DNA of 64,000 bases from Erinaceus europaeus (Eukaryota > Chordata > Mammalia > Eulipotyphla > Erinaceidae), in NCBI RefSeq assembly GCF_950295315.1, contig NC_080175.1, positions 65,745,353-65,809,352 on the forward strand, given 5' to 3'. Positions within the stretch are counted from its first letter, which is position 1. Every line of letters starts with the position of its first letter. Shown in pieces: positions 11,193 to 21,883 of this stretch. The notes under the pieces were generated by a model. That model was not told the DNA's origin. It made no database searches and was given only the letters and a program-made list of their open reading frames with translations. The translations under genes and the position numbers were made by a program.

Positions 11193-11489
11193 TTTTTTTT
11201 TTAAATATTTTAATTTATTTATTCCCTTTTGTTGGGCCCTTGTTGTTTTATTGTTGTATTTATTATTGTTGTTGATGATATAATTGTTGTTGGATAGGAC
11301 AGAGAGAAATGGAGAGAAGAGGGGAAGACAGAGAGGGGGAGAGAAAGATAGACACTGCAGACCTACTTCACCGCTTATGAAGCGACTCCCCTGCAGGTGG
11401 GGAGCCAGGGGCTCGAACCGAGATCCTTAGGCTGGTCTTTGTGCTTTGTGCCACCTGCACTTAATCCGCTGTGCTATCGCCTGACTCCC
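11193..11489 (-). mobile_element. SINE, type B, minus strand
   Basis: Near full length: tttattcccttttgttg tail, ttggataggacagagagaaatgg, acctacttcaccgctt, ggggctcgaaccgagatcc B box, and the gctatcgcctgactccc head. Confidence 0.95.
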
Positions 11490-12359
11490 GAGCATATTTT
11501 TCAAACAATATTTCAATATTTTAAAACCTTCCTTTCAAAAACACAAGAGACTACTAAAGTTTTCATAGCTTCTGTAGTTGATACACTGTCTCACAGAACA
11601 AAAGGAAACACAAACCCGATTTCTGAAAAACTTAAGATAAAAGAAACTGAACTAGTTATGTCTGAATTATCACCAAAGCTACCCTTGATGCATAATTATG
11701 AAGCCAAAACCTCTTAGTTGTAAGGTCAAGGAATTTTTCTGGTGCAATTTAAGTAAAGGAAAACTTTCCTTGATAAGAAAAACTTCAATTTTGTGAAAGG
11801 AAAAATGTGGAAAGATGAGACAACTCTTAACCTATAGTCTAGGTAAGTCACTGCAAGCTGCAACTTAATTTGGTACCTGATTCTGTGAGTTATCTCTTAC
11901 CCACTGGAATTTCTAAGAAAGAAGACAAAAAATCACAACCCTTAAAGTCTTCTTAATAAACTTAATAACATAAGGGAAAAATAATAGTATATACTTACTA
12001 TTGTGTCTCTTCTCTCTCTTATGCCTTTTATCATTTCATACATTCTAAAAAATTCCTTCAAGTTAAATTTATAGACTCAAAAGCATATTTTCTTCAAGAT
12101 CAAAGAAAGCATCTACTCAACATCTTTATAGAGAACAAAAGCTACTAAAATCCAAGGAGTCAGTTTGATTATCCCCTATTCCAAAATTTCCCAATTTAGT
12201 GGTTTACTTATTCACTTCACAAATTGTGTAAAGTGTCTGCATAAGCTTAGAACCTATTGTGTACTAGCTACTCAGTTATTTAGGAAAGTCTGCTTTGTGA
12301 GTTTTGCATAAGTAAATAAACCTCCCCAAGAGAAAAATAAATAAATAAACAACATCACC
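11490..12359. other. Single-copy-like stretch, nothing recognisable
   Basis: The 106-aa ORF spanning 11397-11717 starts inside the antisense SINE and runs into flanking DNA. It has no motif and I regard it as chance. Confidence 0.5.
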
Positions 12360-12680
12360 ACCAAATTCTAAGGAGGATGTAAAGCAACATGCATTCTCAT
12401 TCATTTCTGGTGGGAATGCAAAAGAGTTTACAAACTTTGGAAGACAGTTTGGCAGTTTCTTACAAAATGAAATGTAGTCTTACCATATGCTCCAACAATC
12501 ACATTTCTTGGCATTTACCAGCAGAATTTTTAAAATGTGTTTGTACAAAAGGCTGTACATGGCTGTTTTCAATTTCAAATCTGATGAAATCTGGGAGACC
12601 CAAAATGTCTTTCAGTAGGTGAATGGATAAATAAACCATATTACAACCAGGGAGTATTGAACCCTGGAAATAAATGACAT
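12360..12680 (+). mobile_element. Old LINE-1 ORF2 C-terminal fragment
   Basis: The order catttctggtgggaatgcaaaag, ttggaagacagtttggcag, ccatatgctccaacaatcac, aatggataaataaaccat is the decayed version of the ORF2 tail seen at 60170-60440. Confidence 0.8.
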
Positions 12681-12691
12681 AGCAAGCCATG

Positions 12692-12807
12692 AAAATGCAT
12701 GGAGAGCTGGCAAAATAGTTCACTTGGATAGCAACCTGTTTGTCATATGCATGGCCCAGGTTTGAATTGGGCCCCCTCATATAGCAGAAAGCTTCGGTGT
12801 TGTGGTC

Positions 12808-12875
<68 letters not shown>

Positions 12876-12935
12876 TTTCTTTCTCTCTCTCACTGCTCTC
12901 CCCTTTATTGTCTCTCAAAAATTAAGAGCAAGGTT
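12692..12935 (+). mobile_element. SINE, type F, with expanded (CT)n body
   Basis: The remnant head (agctggcaaaatagttcac) and the type F words ggtttgaattgggccccc and atagcagaaagcttcgg are followed by a CT-rich tract at 12812-12892. Same family as 28185-28320. Confidence 0.7.
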
Positions 12936-13080
12936 TGAGCTAGATAGCATAATGGTTAAGCAGAGATTCTCATGCCTGAGACTCCAGTGTCCTAGGTTCC
13001 ATCCCACGCACCACCATAAATCAGAGCTGAGCAGTGCTCTGATAAAATTAAAACATAAATAAATAAACAAATAACAGCCA
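12936..13080 (+). mobile_element. SINE, type D
   Basis: Contains gagctagatagcataatgg, gattctcatgcctgagactcc, the B box aggttccatccc, and the tail agctgagcagtgctctgat...aaataaataaac. Close to full length. Confidence 0.9.
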
Positions 13081-13083
13081 AAG

Positions 13084-13250
13084 GGGCCAGGTTGTGGAAC
13101 ACCTGGTTAAGGGCTCCCCACCTGTAGGGGAAAAGCTTTACAAACTTTTTTACAAGTTGCATATGTCTCTCTGTCTCTCTCCATCTCTCTCTCCCTTTCC
13201 TCCTTCATTTTCTCTCTGTCTCTATACAGTGATAAATATTTTTTAAAAGA
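13084..13250 (+). mobile_element. SINE, type A, internally deleted
   Basis: Head ggggccaggttgtggaacacctgg joins directly to ctccccacctgtaggggaaaagc, so the B-box segment (about 50 bp) is missing. A CT-rich body and A-rich tail follow. Confidence 0.8.
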
Positions 13251-14120
13251 ACAACTCACAAAAGAAGAAAAATACAAAGAAAAGCCTTAAATATGTGCTG
13301 CTGAGTTAATGAAGTGAATGTGAAAAAGGTAAATACTACCTGATTCCAGTCATCTAACATTTTTCAAAAAGCAAAGCAAAAAAAAAAATACATATACACA
13401 CATATATGGAAAGAGAAAAGTGAAAAGAGTGATCAGAGATGGGAGGAAGGGACTGAAAACTACGCTGAATACAAAAGATTTTTAAATGTTTTTCACAAGA
13501 CATAATAATATATACATGTTCTGTATTTTTCTTAAACCATATGATGCACAGCACAAAATGAGCTATAATGTTATGTCAACTATGAACTTTGGATGATAAT
13601 TGCCCATTGATATGAGCTCCTCAGTTATAACAAATGTATCAGGCTTTAGGGAATGTTGATTATGGCTGAGGTTGTTCATGCCTGAGACTAGAGAACATGT
13701 GGGAACTTTCTGTGACTTTGATATACTTCCAGAGATAGAGACTTGATGAGTATCATGTGCATGTGGGCCTCACCATCCATCCTTCTATTGAGTATATTCA
13801 CATACAAATCTGTAAAGTATAAACATCTTAAGGGAGTACATAAACATTTTAGGGGATTATGCATTTGAATAATCTCTCCACTAGTGTGTAAACCACTCTA
13901 TATCAGACTTGTTACTTCCAGTTCTAGTGATTACATCAACTTCTGTTTACTCTGTGACTCCTGACCCTACCCCAAGGATGTAAGCAAAGTTTATGGGTAA
14001 GGCTAAAGGCTTTCTTTTGAGCTGTGTTCTCCCTAATGTTGGCCAAACATCCCTGGAAGCAGGAAACAGGAAAAGAAAAGACAAAAAATTTTATGACATT
14101 ACTAATTCTAATACAAAGTG
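13251..14120. other. Stretch without recognisable features
   Basis: Includes a short A-run with CATA repeats at 13380-13408. No credible ORF; the minus-strand 66-aa ORF (13354-13554) has no motif. Confidence 0.45.
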
Positions 14121-14126
14121 CTTAAT
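14121..14126. repeat. Target-site duplication of solo LTR, left copy
   Basis: The hexamer cttaat directly abuts the LTR start TGTTGG. The same hexamer is at 14484-14489. Six-base duplications are typical of class II (ERVK/beta-type) integrations. Confidence 0.85.
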
Positions 14127-14483
14127 TGTTGGTATGCTTCTAAATCCTTCTTATAAGACCTTCTGTTTTGATCATCACATTAGGTTCACTTGTATTACTT
14201 ACTTCATAACCGCTGTTAACTAAGCACTCCCCTGCCTCTGGGACATTGGTTTAATCCTCACTGGTTCACGCTTTTCCCTTCTCCCCATCCCCTGTCCTAC
14301 CTACATACTTCCTTGTTCCTGACTCTTCCGCCTCAGGAGAGATACAGGACAGAATTGTGTTGTGATTAGAAGAGACTAGATTCTTGAACCGCATATCTGC
14401 TCGTCAATAAAGTGATACTGCTTCCCAGCTCAGCCATGAGTCCCTGGTCGTCTCTCTCTCCTGCCCGGAAGGCTATTCCAGCA
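14127..14483 (+). mobile_element. Solo LTR, probably class II endogenous retrovirus
   Basis: 357 bp starting TGTTGGTATGC and ending ATTCCAGCA, bounded by cttaat on both sides. A poly(A) signal, gtcaataaagtg, lies near 14404-14415, about 70 bases before the 3' end, as expected for the R/U5 boundary. The sequence is unrelated by eye to the LTRs of the provirus at 49722-57418. No internal retroviral sequence remains, so it is best explained by LTR-LTR recombination. Confidence 0.85.
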
Positions 14484-14767
14484 CTTAATAATTAGAGAAA
14501 TCTGTCACATACCCATAAGTAACTGGCATTGTGAATCACAGGGTCCCCAATGGTTGGTCGTAGTCATTTACTCTTTTGAAAATCAAAGCTAACTTTCATT
14601 CCTGAGAGAAACTCATTTCATCAAAATATATATTTCACCTATATATTTAACTGAATTTCATTTATTTTCAATTTCTAAATAAATTTTTCTATGTTAATGA
14701 GTTACACAATAGCTTTCATTCTTGTATTATATTTGTCTTCTTAATACTATATATTTATATATATGTT

Positions 14768-15050
14768 TCTTTTTTTTGCCACCAGGGTTGTCACTGGAGC
14801 TCCACTAGAAATGGCAGCTCTAGAAATTCATGACTCCCTAGAAACTTTCCCCCCCCCCTTTTTATTTTACTTGATAGTATAGAGAGAAATTGAGAGGAAT
14901 GGGGGAGATAGAGAGAGAAAGAGAAAAAGAAACACCTAAAGACCGACATCTTTGCTCATGAAGTCTCCAGGGTGGGAAGTGGGGCATGAACCCAGGTCCT
15001 TGCACATGGCAATGTGTGGGGTCAACCTGGTTTGCCACCGCCCAGCTCCC
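14768..15050 (-). mobile_element. SINE, type E, minus strand
   Basis: Begins with the reverse complement of the 3' module (gccaccagggttgtcactgg) and contains a C9 run and gagagaaattgagaggaat. The B box is atgaacccaggtcc and the head ends ccaccgcccagctccc. Confidence 0.88.
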
Positions 15051-15094
15051 TGTCTTGTTTTTTATCGGAGTAATATTAGCCTAAAAAAAATAAG

Positions 15095-15745
15095 TGGACA
15101 AAATTAGGACAGTGTTTTTGTCTCTTCTATTTCTGGAAATAATTCCTATGGGCTTTGTGTTACTTTGGATACTTGACAGAACCTATATTTATTGCTAAAA
15201 TGTATTTATTATCTGTTCATCTTCTGGATCTTGATTCCTTTTGTGGAAGCTTTTTAACTGTGGAAACCATGGGTAGAGAGCTATTCAAATAATCTATTTC
15301 TTCTTAATTGAACTTTTGTTTATTTAGATTTTGAGAAATGTATTCGTTTTATCTAGTTATTGAATTTATTGACATAGGTTTATAAGAACCTTCTACCGTT
15401 CTAGTAATGTATGTGTTGTTCTGTCTTTCTGCGCTGATAGTAATGATTTGTCTCCTCCTTATTTTATTGATGAGTCTTGGTAACAGCTTTATCAATTTCA
15501 TTGATTTTTTTTTCCCTGAAGTGTTGCTTTTGGACTGTTTTAGTTTCTTTATTATTTTTAGATATTGACTTTTACTTTCATCATTATTTCCTTCTTTCTG
15601 CGCAAGTTAAGTTTAGATTGCTCATCATTTTTTAGTCTTTTAAGTTAGAATGCTTGATCATTGCTTGTAGCTACTTTCCATATCCAGTCTAGCACTTAAG
15701 TGCATCTCCTAAATGTATGCATTGTGTGCTTCCATTTTATGTTAC
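15095..15745 (-). mobile_element. Old LINE-1 ORF2 fragment, minus strand
   Basis: Antisense L1 words occur in order: aatctatttcttcttaattgaac, gaatttattgacataggttt, tttatcaatttcattgattt, atgcttgatcattgcttgtag. These belong to the 5' half of ORF2. No open frame. Confidence 0.75.
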
Positions 15746-15757
15746 TTTGAACATTAA

Positions 15758-16034
15758 TTTTTATTTTTTCATATTTATTCCCTTTTGTTGTCCTTGTTTT
15801 ATTGTTGTAGTTATTATTGATGTTGTTCGTTGTTGAATAGGACAGAGAGAAATGGAGAGAGGAGGGGAAGTCAGAGAGGGGGAGAAAAAGACAGACACCT
15901 GCAGACCTGCTTCACCGTTTGTGAAGCAACTCCTCTGCAGGTGGGGAGTGGGGGCCTCCAACCGGGATCCTTATGCTGATCATTGCACTTCTCATTACCT
16001 GCACTTAACCTGCTGCGCTACCGCCCAACTCCCC
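15758..16034 (-). mobile_element. SINE, type B, minus strand
   Basis: Contains tttattcccttttgttgtcc, gaataggacagagagaaatgg, cctgcttcaccgtttgtg, a B box altered to cctccaaccgggatcc, and the head gctaccgcccaactccc. Nearly full length. Confidence 0.95.
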
Positions 16035-16626
16035 AAACACTTTAATCTCTATTGTAATTTAATGCATTTGATTCATGGAAAACTGTGTAGATTTCAATAT
16101 CCAAATATCCACAAGCATTCTGAGGAAAATTGCACTCTTCAATCTTTATTGTAGGATATAAAGTTTTGTATACGATTTACTTGAACTGGTCAGTACTCTA
16201 TGCTAGTCATTTGACTGCCCTAGTTTGACTAAATACTTACATCCAGAGAAGACTTTTTGTTATGTTGTTAATCAGTAACCCCAAATTCAATTACTTGAAA
16301 CTACACTGGTTTTGTTAGACTTTGCTCCATTGTACATCATCTTAATTCATAATGTCACACTGCAACTCACTAAGTCTACACTTTTTAAAAACCAAAAAAA
16401 AAAAAAAAGCATAATTAATCACACACTAAACAACAAAGCTTCTCACCAACAAGTGACACCTATCATTTCCACATCCATGTGAGTGGTCATAGTAAGTCAT
16501 CTAGTCATGTCTCATTTCAAAGTCAAAAGAGGAAATTTTATTTTAAAGCACTAGTAAGTAACCACAATATTAATTATTGGTTTTCTAGAAGTTAAAAAAA
16601 GTAATTGTTAAAAATTTTATGACTTA
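16035..16626. other. Stretch without recognisable features
   Basis: No motif or repeat recognised apart from a short poly(A) run near 16394-16408. Confidence 0.45.
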
Positions 16627-16940
16627 GGGGCCAGGCAGTAGCACATAGTATTAAACGCACATGGTGTAAAGACCAGCACAAGGAACCTGGTTGGAGCCTC
16701 TGGTTCCCCACCTGCAGGGCGAGTTGCTTAGCAAGCAGTGAAGCCAGTCTGCAGGCCTCTATCCCTCTGTCTGTCTTCCCCTCCTCTCTCAATTTCTCTC
16801 TGTCCTATCCAACAACAGTAGTAACAACAACAGTGGGAAGAAAGAAAGAAAAAAAAGAAGATAGTCACCAGGAGCAGTGGACTCATAGTGCATGCACGGA
16901 GCCCCAGTAACTCTGGAAGCTAAAAAAAAAAAAAAGGAAA
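16627..16940 (+). mobile_element. SINE, type E
   Basis: Head ggggccaggcagtagcacat, body with ctgtcctatccaacaacag, then the type E 3' module (agcagtggactcatagtgcatgc...aactctggaagc) and an A14 tail. It is flanked by related copies of aaattttatgact (about 16612 and 16943), an apparent target duplication. Confidence 0.92.
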
Positions 16941-16956
16941 AAAAATTATGACTGCA

Positions 16957-17140
16957 GGGCTGGGTACTGGTGCACCTAGTAGAGTGTGCAAGGACCTAGG
17001 ATCAAGACCCCAGTCTCCACTTTCATATTTAAGCAGTGTTGTGTGTGCAGTGTGTATGTATGTGTCCCTAAGTCCTCTTTACCTCTCAGTTTTGGTTTTC
17101 CATCCAAAATAAATAAATAATAAGATAAATAAAAATAATA
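16957..17140 (+). mobile_element. SINE, type A, shortened and diverged
   Basis: Head gggctgggtactggtgcacctag, B-box remnant ggatcaagacccc, then a GTGTGTATG-rich segment in place of the CT body and an aataaataataag tail. Confidence 0.7.
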
Positions 17141-17150
17141 AAACTTGTGG

Positions 17151-17300
17151 TCCAGGAGGTGGTACAGTGGATAAAGCAGCGGACTCTCAAGCATGAGGTC
17201 CTGAGTTCAATCCCCAGAAGCACATGTACTAGAGTGATGTATGGCTCTTTCTCTCTCCTCCTATGTTTCTCATTAGTAAATAAGTAAAAATCGTTACAAA
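17151..17300 (+). mobile_element. SINE, type C
   Basis: Contains ggtccaggaggtggtacagtgg (A box), ggactctcaagcatgagg, gagttcaatccccag (B box) and gagtgatgtatggctctttc, with a tail of aaataagtaaa. Complete or nearly so. Confidence 0.93.
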
Positions 17301-17387
17301 AATTTAAAAAATTAAATTTTTTGTAAAAAAAAATGTATAAATGCACTAATTTGAGGGTAACAACTAGAAAATATTCTAAGGGTTGTG

Positions 17388-17760
17388 GAAACAGAATAAT
17401 GCTTATGCAAATACCTTTCATACTTGAAGTTTTTTTTTTTATTTTCCCTTTTGTTACCCTTGTTTAACATTTTTGCAGTTATTGCTGTCTTTGCTGAGAG
17501 AAATGGAGAGAAGAGGGGAAGATGGGAGTAGGGGGAGATAGACACCTGCAGCACTTGTGAAGTGACTCCCTTGCAGGTGGGGAGCCAGGGACTAGAACTA
17601 AAATTCTTAAGCCAGCCACTGCCCTTCGAGCCACGTGCCCTTAACCCGGCTGCGCTACCACCCGACTCCCCTTACTTGAAGTTTTGAGGTCCTAATTTCA
17701 ATCCTCAGCACCACCAAATGGCCAGAACTGAGCAGTGAGCTTTAGTCAAATAATATATTT
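17388..17760 (+). mobile_element. SINE, type D, split by a later type B SINE
   Basis: The left part is 17388-17433 (cagaataatgcttatgc...tacttgaagtttt). The right part is 17673-17760 (tacttgaagttttgagg...cagaactgagcagtgagc). The 13-bp tacttgaagtttt at both breakpoints is the duplication made by the inner SINE. Confidence 0.85.
17435..17670 (-). mobile_element. SINE, type B, minus strand, nested in type D
   Basis: Contains ttttcccttttgttacccttg, gagagaaatggagagaag, acacctgcagcacttgtg, ccagggactagaactaaaattc (mutated B box) and gctaccacccgactccc. It is younger than the type D copy it interrupts. Confidence 0.93.
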
Positions 17761-19054
17761 TTTAGATTAGTCATATTCTTTCCTAAATAAAAAGGTAGAT
17801 AATTTGTTTAGCTTCTCTAACTTCTGTAACTGAAAAGGAATCCATATATTCATAAGGAATTAAGTTTCCTATTAGGAAATCTGGTCTTTGTGGCCATTTT
17901 CATTTTCTTTGGGGAATCACTTATATATGCCATCTGGACACAACCTTTGATCATCAGATGTTTTAATTTCTTCATCATCTGGTCCAGAAAATGTGGTTTG
18001 CCTTCCATGGTTCTTTTTCCCAGTACTGAGAACTACTTGTGTCTAGTATCTGTTATCTGCCTTCCTGCAACACAAGCAAGCAAAGCTTCAGCAGATTGGC
18101 GCTCTCTTCCTCTGCAAGAAATCCCTTGCTTTTGCCATGTTTGACTGTGACAGCCTTTGAGACACAGTGTGTTAGAGCTGTGAATTAAGTGGGACTGGAT
18201 ATCAAGAGGGTAACGTTATTATGTCCTCAGCAAATCAGAGAGTGCTGCATTATTTGTAAGAAAAAGATGCCTCCTCTGGACTCTGAAGCCTGTGTTGTTG
18301 ACAGGCTCGTCTTTCAAGAAGAAAGTTTTAGAATTGAGGAGGTTTTTCACAATATGTGCACTCCAGTGCATCTCAAAGTACACTGAGACTGAAGATTGAT
18401 TTGGTTTCTTCCTTCAGCCTCAGTCTTGGATTCCATTTTAACATAACATAACAGGGCTTATGATAAATGAATGAGCTCAGTATTACACGCCCACTTCATT
18501 TCAGATTTGCCTAATTCACTCTGCCTCTTGTATATAAGCTGGCCTCTTCCTTCTTGCCATTAGGACTTGCAATTGAGTGACTAGCACTCTCAGTCCAATC
18601 TTTTCCCACTGCTATACAGAGAGATGGCAAAACTAATCTTTGAACATTATTTAGCATCATTTATCTTGCCAGACTTTCTCTTTACTCACTGTATATTAAC
18701 TCCACACCATTTGGTTTCTTGTTTCTAATAAGAGGAAAACATGCCACTTTTACTTCTTCTGAACTCCTCCTCAAGAGGGCATTTTACTGATTTTTTCCGG
18801 GGATTTGAAAAATAATTTGCAGTGAAGTATATTGATCCTGAGTCCCAAAGTCATCTGGTGGGTTGCTTTTGCTTTTTTTTTTTTTTTTCTTATTGCTCTT
18901 TTAGTAATGAGATGAAGCAGAACAACTTCAAGGCATCATTCAGGAAAAATTCACAAAGATATCTCTAAAACACAAATAAAATTTCAAAGTATACAATATG
19001 CTAGCTATCTTAAAGTGCTTCTGTGAAAGCTTTTGTAAGACAAAATGACATACT
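17761..19054. other. Single-copy-like stretch, no confident gene
   Basis: The longest block here without SINE or L1 signatures. It holds the LIM-like 65-aa ORF (18189-18386, listed separately), an 84-aa ORF at 17890-18144 without motif, and a T-run at 18873-18888. Confidence 0.5.
18189..18386 (+). pseudogene. ORF with weak LIM-zinc-finger-like spacing; possible decayed exon
   Basis: The 65-aa frame contains CCIICKKKMPPL, then VVDRLVFQEESFR. LIM domains typically read CxxC, K, P, about 17 residues, then FHxxCFRC. Here CxxC is present but the expected His is Gln and the following Cys is Ser, so a zinc site could not form. The region around it lacks SINE or L1 signatures. It could be a degenerate exon or retrocopy of a LIM protein, or chance; I lean to chance or very old decay. 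I see no convincing splice-site pair. Confidence 0.2.
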
Positions 19055-19207
19055 CTAACCCTGGAGGCGATACAGTACATAGAGCACTGAATTTGGAGGT
19101 GTGACTTCCATAATTCAATCAATATGAGTTCCTGGTTTCAGTCCCTAGCACTATGTGTGCCAGAGTGCTGCTGTGGTCTGTCTACCTATCTAACTATCTA
19201 TCTATCA

Positions 19208-19208
<1 letters not shown>
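19055..19208 (+). mobile_element. SINE, type C, diverged
   Basis: Contains aaccctggaggcgatacagtac, gagcactgaatttgg, a B-box-like ggtttcagtccct and a tail reading ctatctaactatctatctat. It is continuous with the downstream (TA)n. Confidence 0.7.

Positions 19209-19209
<1 letters not shown>

Positions 19210-19252
<43 letters not shown>
19210..19252. repeat. (AT)n microsatellite
   Basis: About 21 uninterrupted AT units. Confidence 0.95.
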
Positions 19253-19254
<2 letters not shown>

Positions 19255-19611
19255 TGAAATAAATATTCCTAAAAATACAAAATGGCATAAAGCAATTATC
19301 AATTGTTAATATGGAAATATTATCAAACAGTCCTAGACTCTTTCAAAATAGCTTATCAAATCTTAACAAATGACACTAAAATTAAAAAACAAAAATGAGG
19401 TAGCACTAATATATAGTGACAAGAGGGTTGGTGTGATAAATATATATTCCATATAAAGTTCTTGCTTGAGAAAAAATTTTCAGACTTTGTTGTCACTGTC
19501 CTGGTCACAAACCAACTCTAGAACATCTGAATATTATTTTTCTTTCGTTATGAAACAAAAAATATATACATATGAAAAAATAACTGGGAACAGTGGCTAT
19601 AAACATAAAGG

Positions 19612-19850
19612 AGAAGGCTCTAGCAGTAACAACACTCAGTAGAGCACATACCTTGCCATACACAGAAACCAGGGTTCAAGTCCCTGGTCAGCACTTGCAG
19701 GGGGAAGTTTCACAAGTGGTGAAGCTTTTACCCTCTCTCTATTTCTCCTTATGTCTATATTTTTAGAGGAAAATTGGCCACTGGTAGGGATGGAGTCTTC
19801 ATGCAGGCACCAAGACTTGGAGATAAACCTGGTGACAAGAAAAAAAAAAG
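19612..19850 (+). mobile_element. SINE, type E, diverged
   Basis: B box gggttcaagtccctgg, agtggtgaagcttttacc, and a degenerate type E 3' module (ggatggagtcttcatgcaggcacc...ataaacctggtgac), ending in A10 and leading into GGAA repeats. Confidence 0.82.
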
Positions 19851-19921
19851 GAAAAAGGGAAAGAAGGAAGGAAGGAAGGAAGGAAGAAAGAAAGAAGGAA
19901 AGAGAGAAAGAAAAGGGAGAG
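19851..19921. repeat. Purine-rich GGAA/GAAA tract
   Basis: gaaggaaggaaggaagg followed by aaagaaagaaggaaag; the overlapping ORFs are translations of this tract. Confidence 0.9.
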
Positions 19922-20948
19922 AGACAAAAGCCTAGACCAAGTAGATCAGAAGCATCCAATAGCACAGCTATATACAAGATACTGGGTACTGTACAGCAAA
20001 CCCTAACAAAAGGACTTTTCAAAGTTAACCCAATTACCAAATAATGTGATGATAACATTAACTATCCATTGTCTTTTTTGAACCCTAAGACAGCAGGAAC
20101 CTCACATCTCCACTATAGAGCCTCTACTTCCCCCAGTCCTGGAACCCTTGGATAGGGCCCACTTTCCCGTATGCCTCTCTCAATCCATATCAAATAATAT
20201 CGCATCCGCCGATCACAACCTAACCAACGCAACGATTGCCACCTCAATATGCTTCACTTCAGACTGTGTCCAGAGACTACACATGTGGAATGACAACCCT
20301 TCAGCTTCATTACTCGGGTGAGACCTTTCCTTTCATAGTATACTCTAATTCCATCTCAGGTGGTTCACTTTCTAACAAAGTCCCAAAACCTAGATATAGA
20401 CCAGGTTCTGTGAGAGAGAACATATGTTTACATGTATCCATAAACTACTGCAAAATATATACCTGAAAGCAGAAGTACACTAGAGTTTGCAGTGAGTATC
20501 CCCCTAACACTTCCTCTCCACTATTCCAAGCTTTGGGTCCATGATTGCTCAACAATTTGTTTGGCTTTGTACGTTAACTCTCTTTTCAGTCACCAGGTTC
20601 CAGATGCCATCAGGATGCTGGCCAGGCATCCCTGGATTGAAGACCCCACCAATGTGTCCTGGAGCTCGGCTTCCCCAGAGACCCACCCTACTAAGGAAAG
20701 AGAGAGGCAGACTGGGAGTATGGACCGACCAGTCAACGCCCATGTTCAGCGGGGAAGCAATTACAGAAGCCAGACCTTCTACCTTCTGCAACCCACAATG
20801 ACCCTGGGTCCATGCTCCCAGAGGGATAGAGAATGGGAAAGCTATCAGGGGAGGGGGTGGGATATGGAGAATGGGTGGTGGGAATTGTGTGGAATTTTAC
20901 CCCTCCTACCCTATGGTTTTGCTAATTAATACTTTCTTAAATAAAAAA
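19922..20948 (+). mobile_element. LINE-1 3' UTR, 5'-truncated, same subfamily as the long L1
   Basis: From acaaaagcctagacc to the A-rich end it parallels 60897-61915 in order: tatacaagatactgggtact, accaaataatgtgatga, cctcacatctccactatag, gtgagacctttcctttcat, gaagcaattacagaagcc, tatcaggggagggggtgg. The 145-aa and 76-aa ORFs inside are also found in the other copy and are UTR by-products. Confidence 0.88.
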
Positions 20949-21239
20949 AAGGTAGAGATAGAGAACAGGGGTAGGTAGACTGCAATGCAAGTCCAACAGG
21001 CAAGAGAAAAGAGAGACAGCAGAAGCTTCAGACTAATCTAGAACTCAGAATAATTTTTGACCAGCATGGCAACAAGCTCCATAACAGATGGCCTATATGA
21101 GGAGAACTGTTCTGTACAGAAACAGACATAGACAGATGTAGCCAGCTTCCCAAATTAGATTTAGACAGGCTGGACTTCTCCATACAATTCAGCATTGAGA
21201 CAGATTTCCAGGGTAGTGCTTCAGTCTACAAACTGATTT
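20949..21239. other. Short unassigned stretch
   Basis: Purine-rich, without SINE boxes, and no ORF worth listing. Confidence 0.4.
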
Positions 21240-21413
21240 AAAGTGTTTTATTTTGTTTTGTTTTGTCGTTTTGTTTTGTTTTGTTTTACTTTACTTTATG
21301 AGAAGCACACTATTCAGCTCTGGCTTAAGGTGGTGCCAGGCAATGTACCTGGTACCTCGGATCCTAAGCCATGAAAATCTTTTGTATAACCATTATGCTG
21401 TCTTCCCAGCCCC
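21240..21413 (-). mobile_element. SINE, type D, minus strand, with (TTTTG)n tail
   Basis: The tail is expanded as ttttgttttgttttg (about 21245-21293). Then come agctctggcttaaggtgg, a B-box remnant (ctggtacctcgg) and accattatgctgtcttcccagcccc. Confidence 0.85.
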
Positions 21414-21694
21414 TGTCTGAAAATCTTGCATCAAAGTTTTACTTGAAAAGAGATCCTTCTCTGGTGGTGATACACACTCCAAACTGCTACATAATTGGAG
21501 TATACATTTTGAAGCTATTACATACTTTTTTCTGTTTTTGCTCTTGACACCTCGTAGGCACTCAGAAAATATGTGCTAAAAACGCATAAATAAATAAAGT
21601 GAATGCACTATATTGACTTTATTTTTTCAATTAATGAGTGAGTTGTGTCACCCCACAAAATGACACAATGTATTATGATTAATATAATCTTTGA
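21414..21694. other. Short unassigned stretch
   Basis: Unremarkable AT-rich sequence between two antisense SINEs. Confidence 0.4.
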
Positions 21695-21880
21695 GTGTTG
21701 TTGTTGTTGTTGCCTGGACTTCACATCTCCCAGCTGACATTTTTGTGTGGAAAGAGAGAGATAGAAACAGGCAGAAGCTTCCCCCAGTGCCAGGGGAGAG
21801 GGGAGAGAGGGGTTCAAAGTAAGGTGAATACATGGAAAAGTAGGCTATATCACAGGTGAACTATCCCACTAACCCTCCAG
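21695..21880 (-). mobile_element. SINE, type F, minus strand, old
   Basis: A gttgttgttgttg run, a gaaagagagagatagaaac body and cagaagcttcccccagtgcc (the reverse complement of the aagcttcgg region), ending actatcccactaaccctcc. Diverged; the assignment rests on the body. Confidence 0.5.
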
Positions 21881-21883
21881 TGA

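Noticed and set aside
12499..12938. 139-aa minus-strand ORF with an Arg/Glu-rich stretch and its plus-strand counterpart
   Set aside because: Crosses an old L1 piece, a type F SINE and its CT tract; the composition comes from the CT repeat.
14120..14220. An LTR start at tgttaactaagc (14213) or tgttgattatgg (13653)
   Set aside because: Neither is preceded by the cttaat hexamer that follows the 3' end; only the start at 14127 gives a target duplication.
18525..18560. TATA-like gtatataagctgg as a promoter
   Set aside because: No downstream ORF, CpG island or other promoter feature; a single TATA word in AT-rich DNA is not evidence.
20492..20929. 145-aa plus-strand ORF, and similar ones at 3494-3772, 61520-61828 and 62153-62386
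   Set aside because: The same frame recurs in several L1 3' UTR copies with substitutions that do not spare codons; it is open by chance in a UTR.
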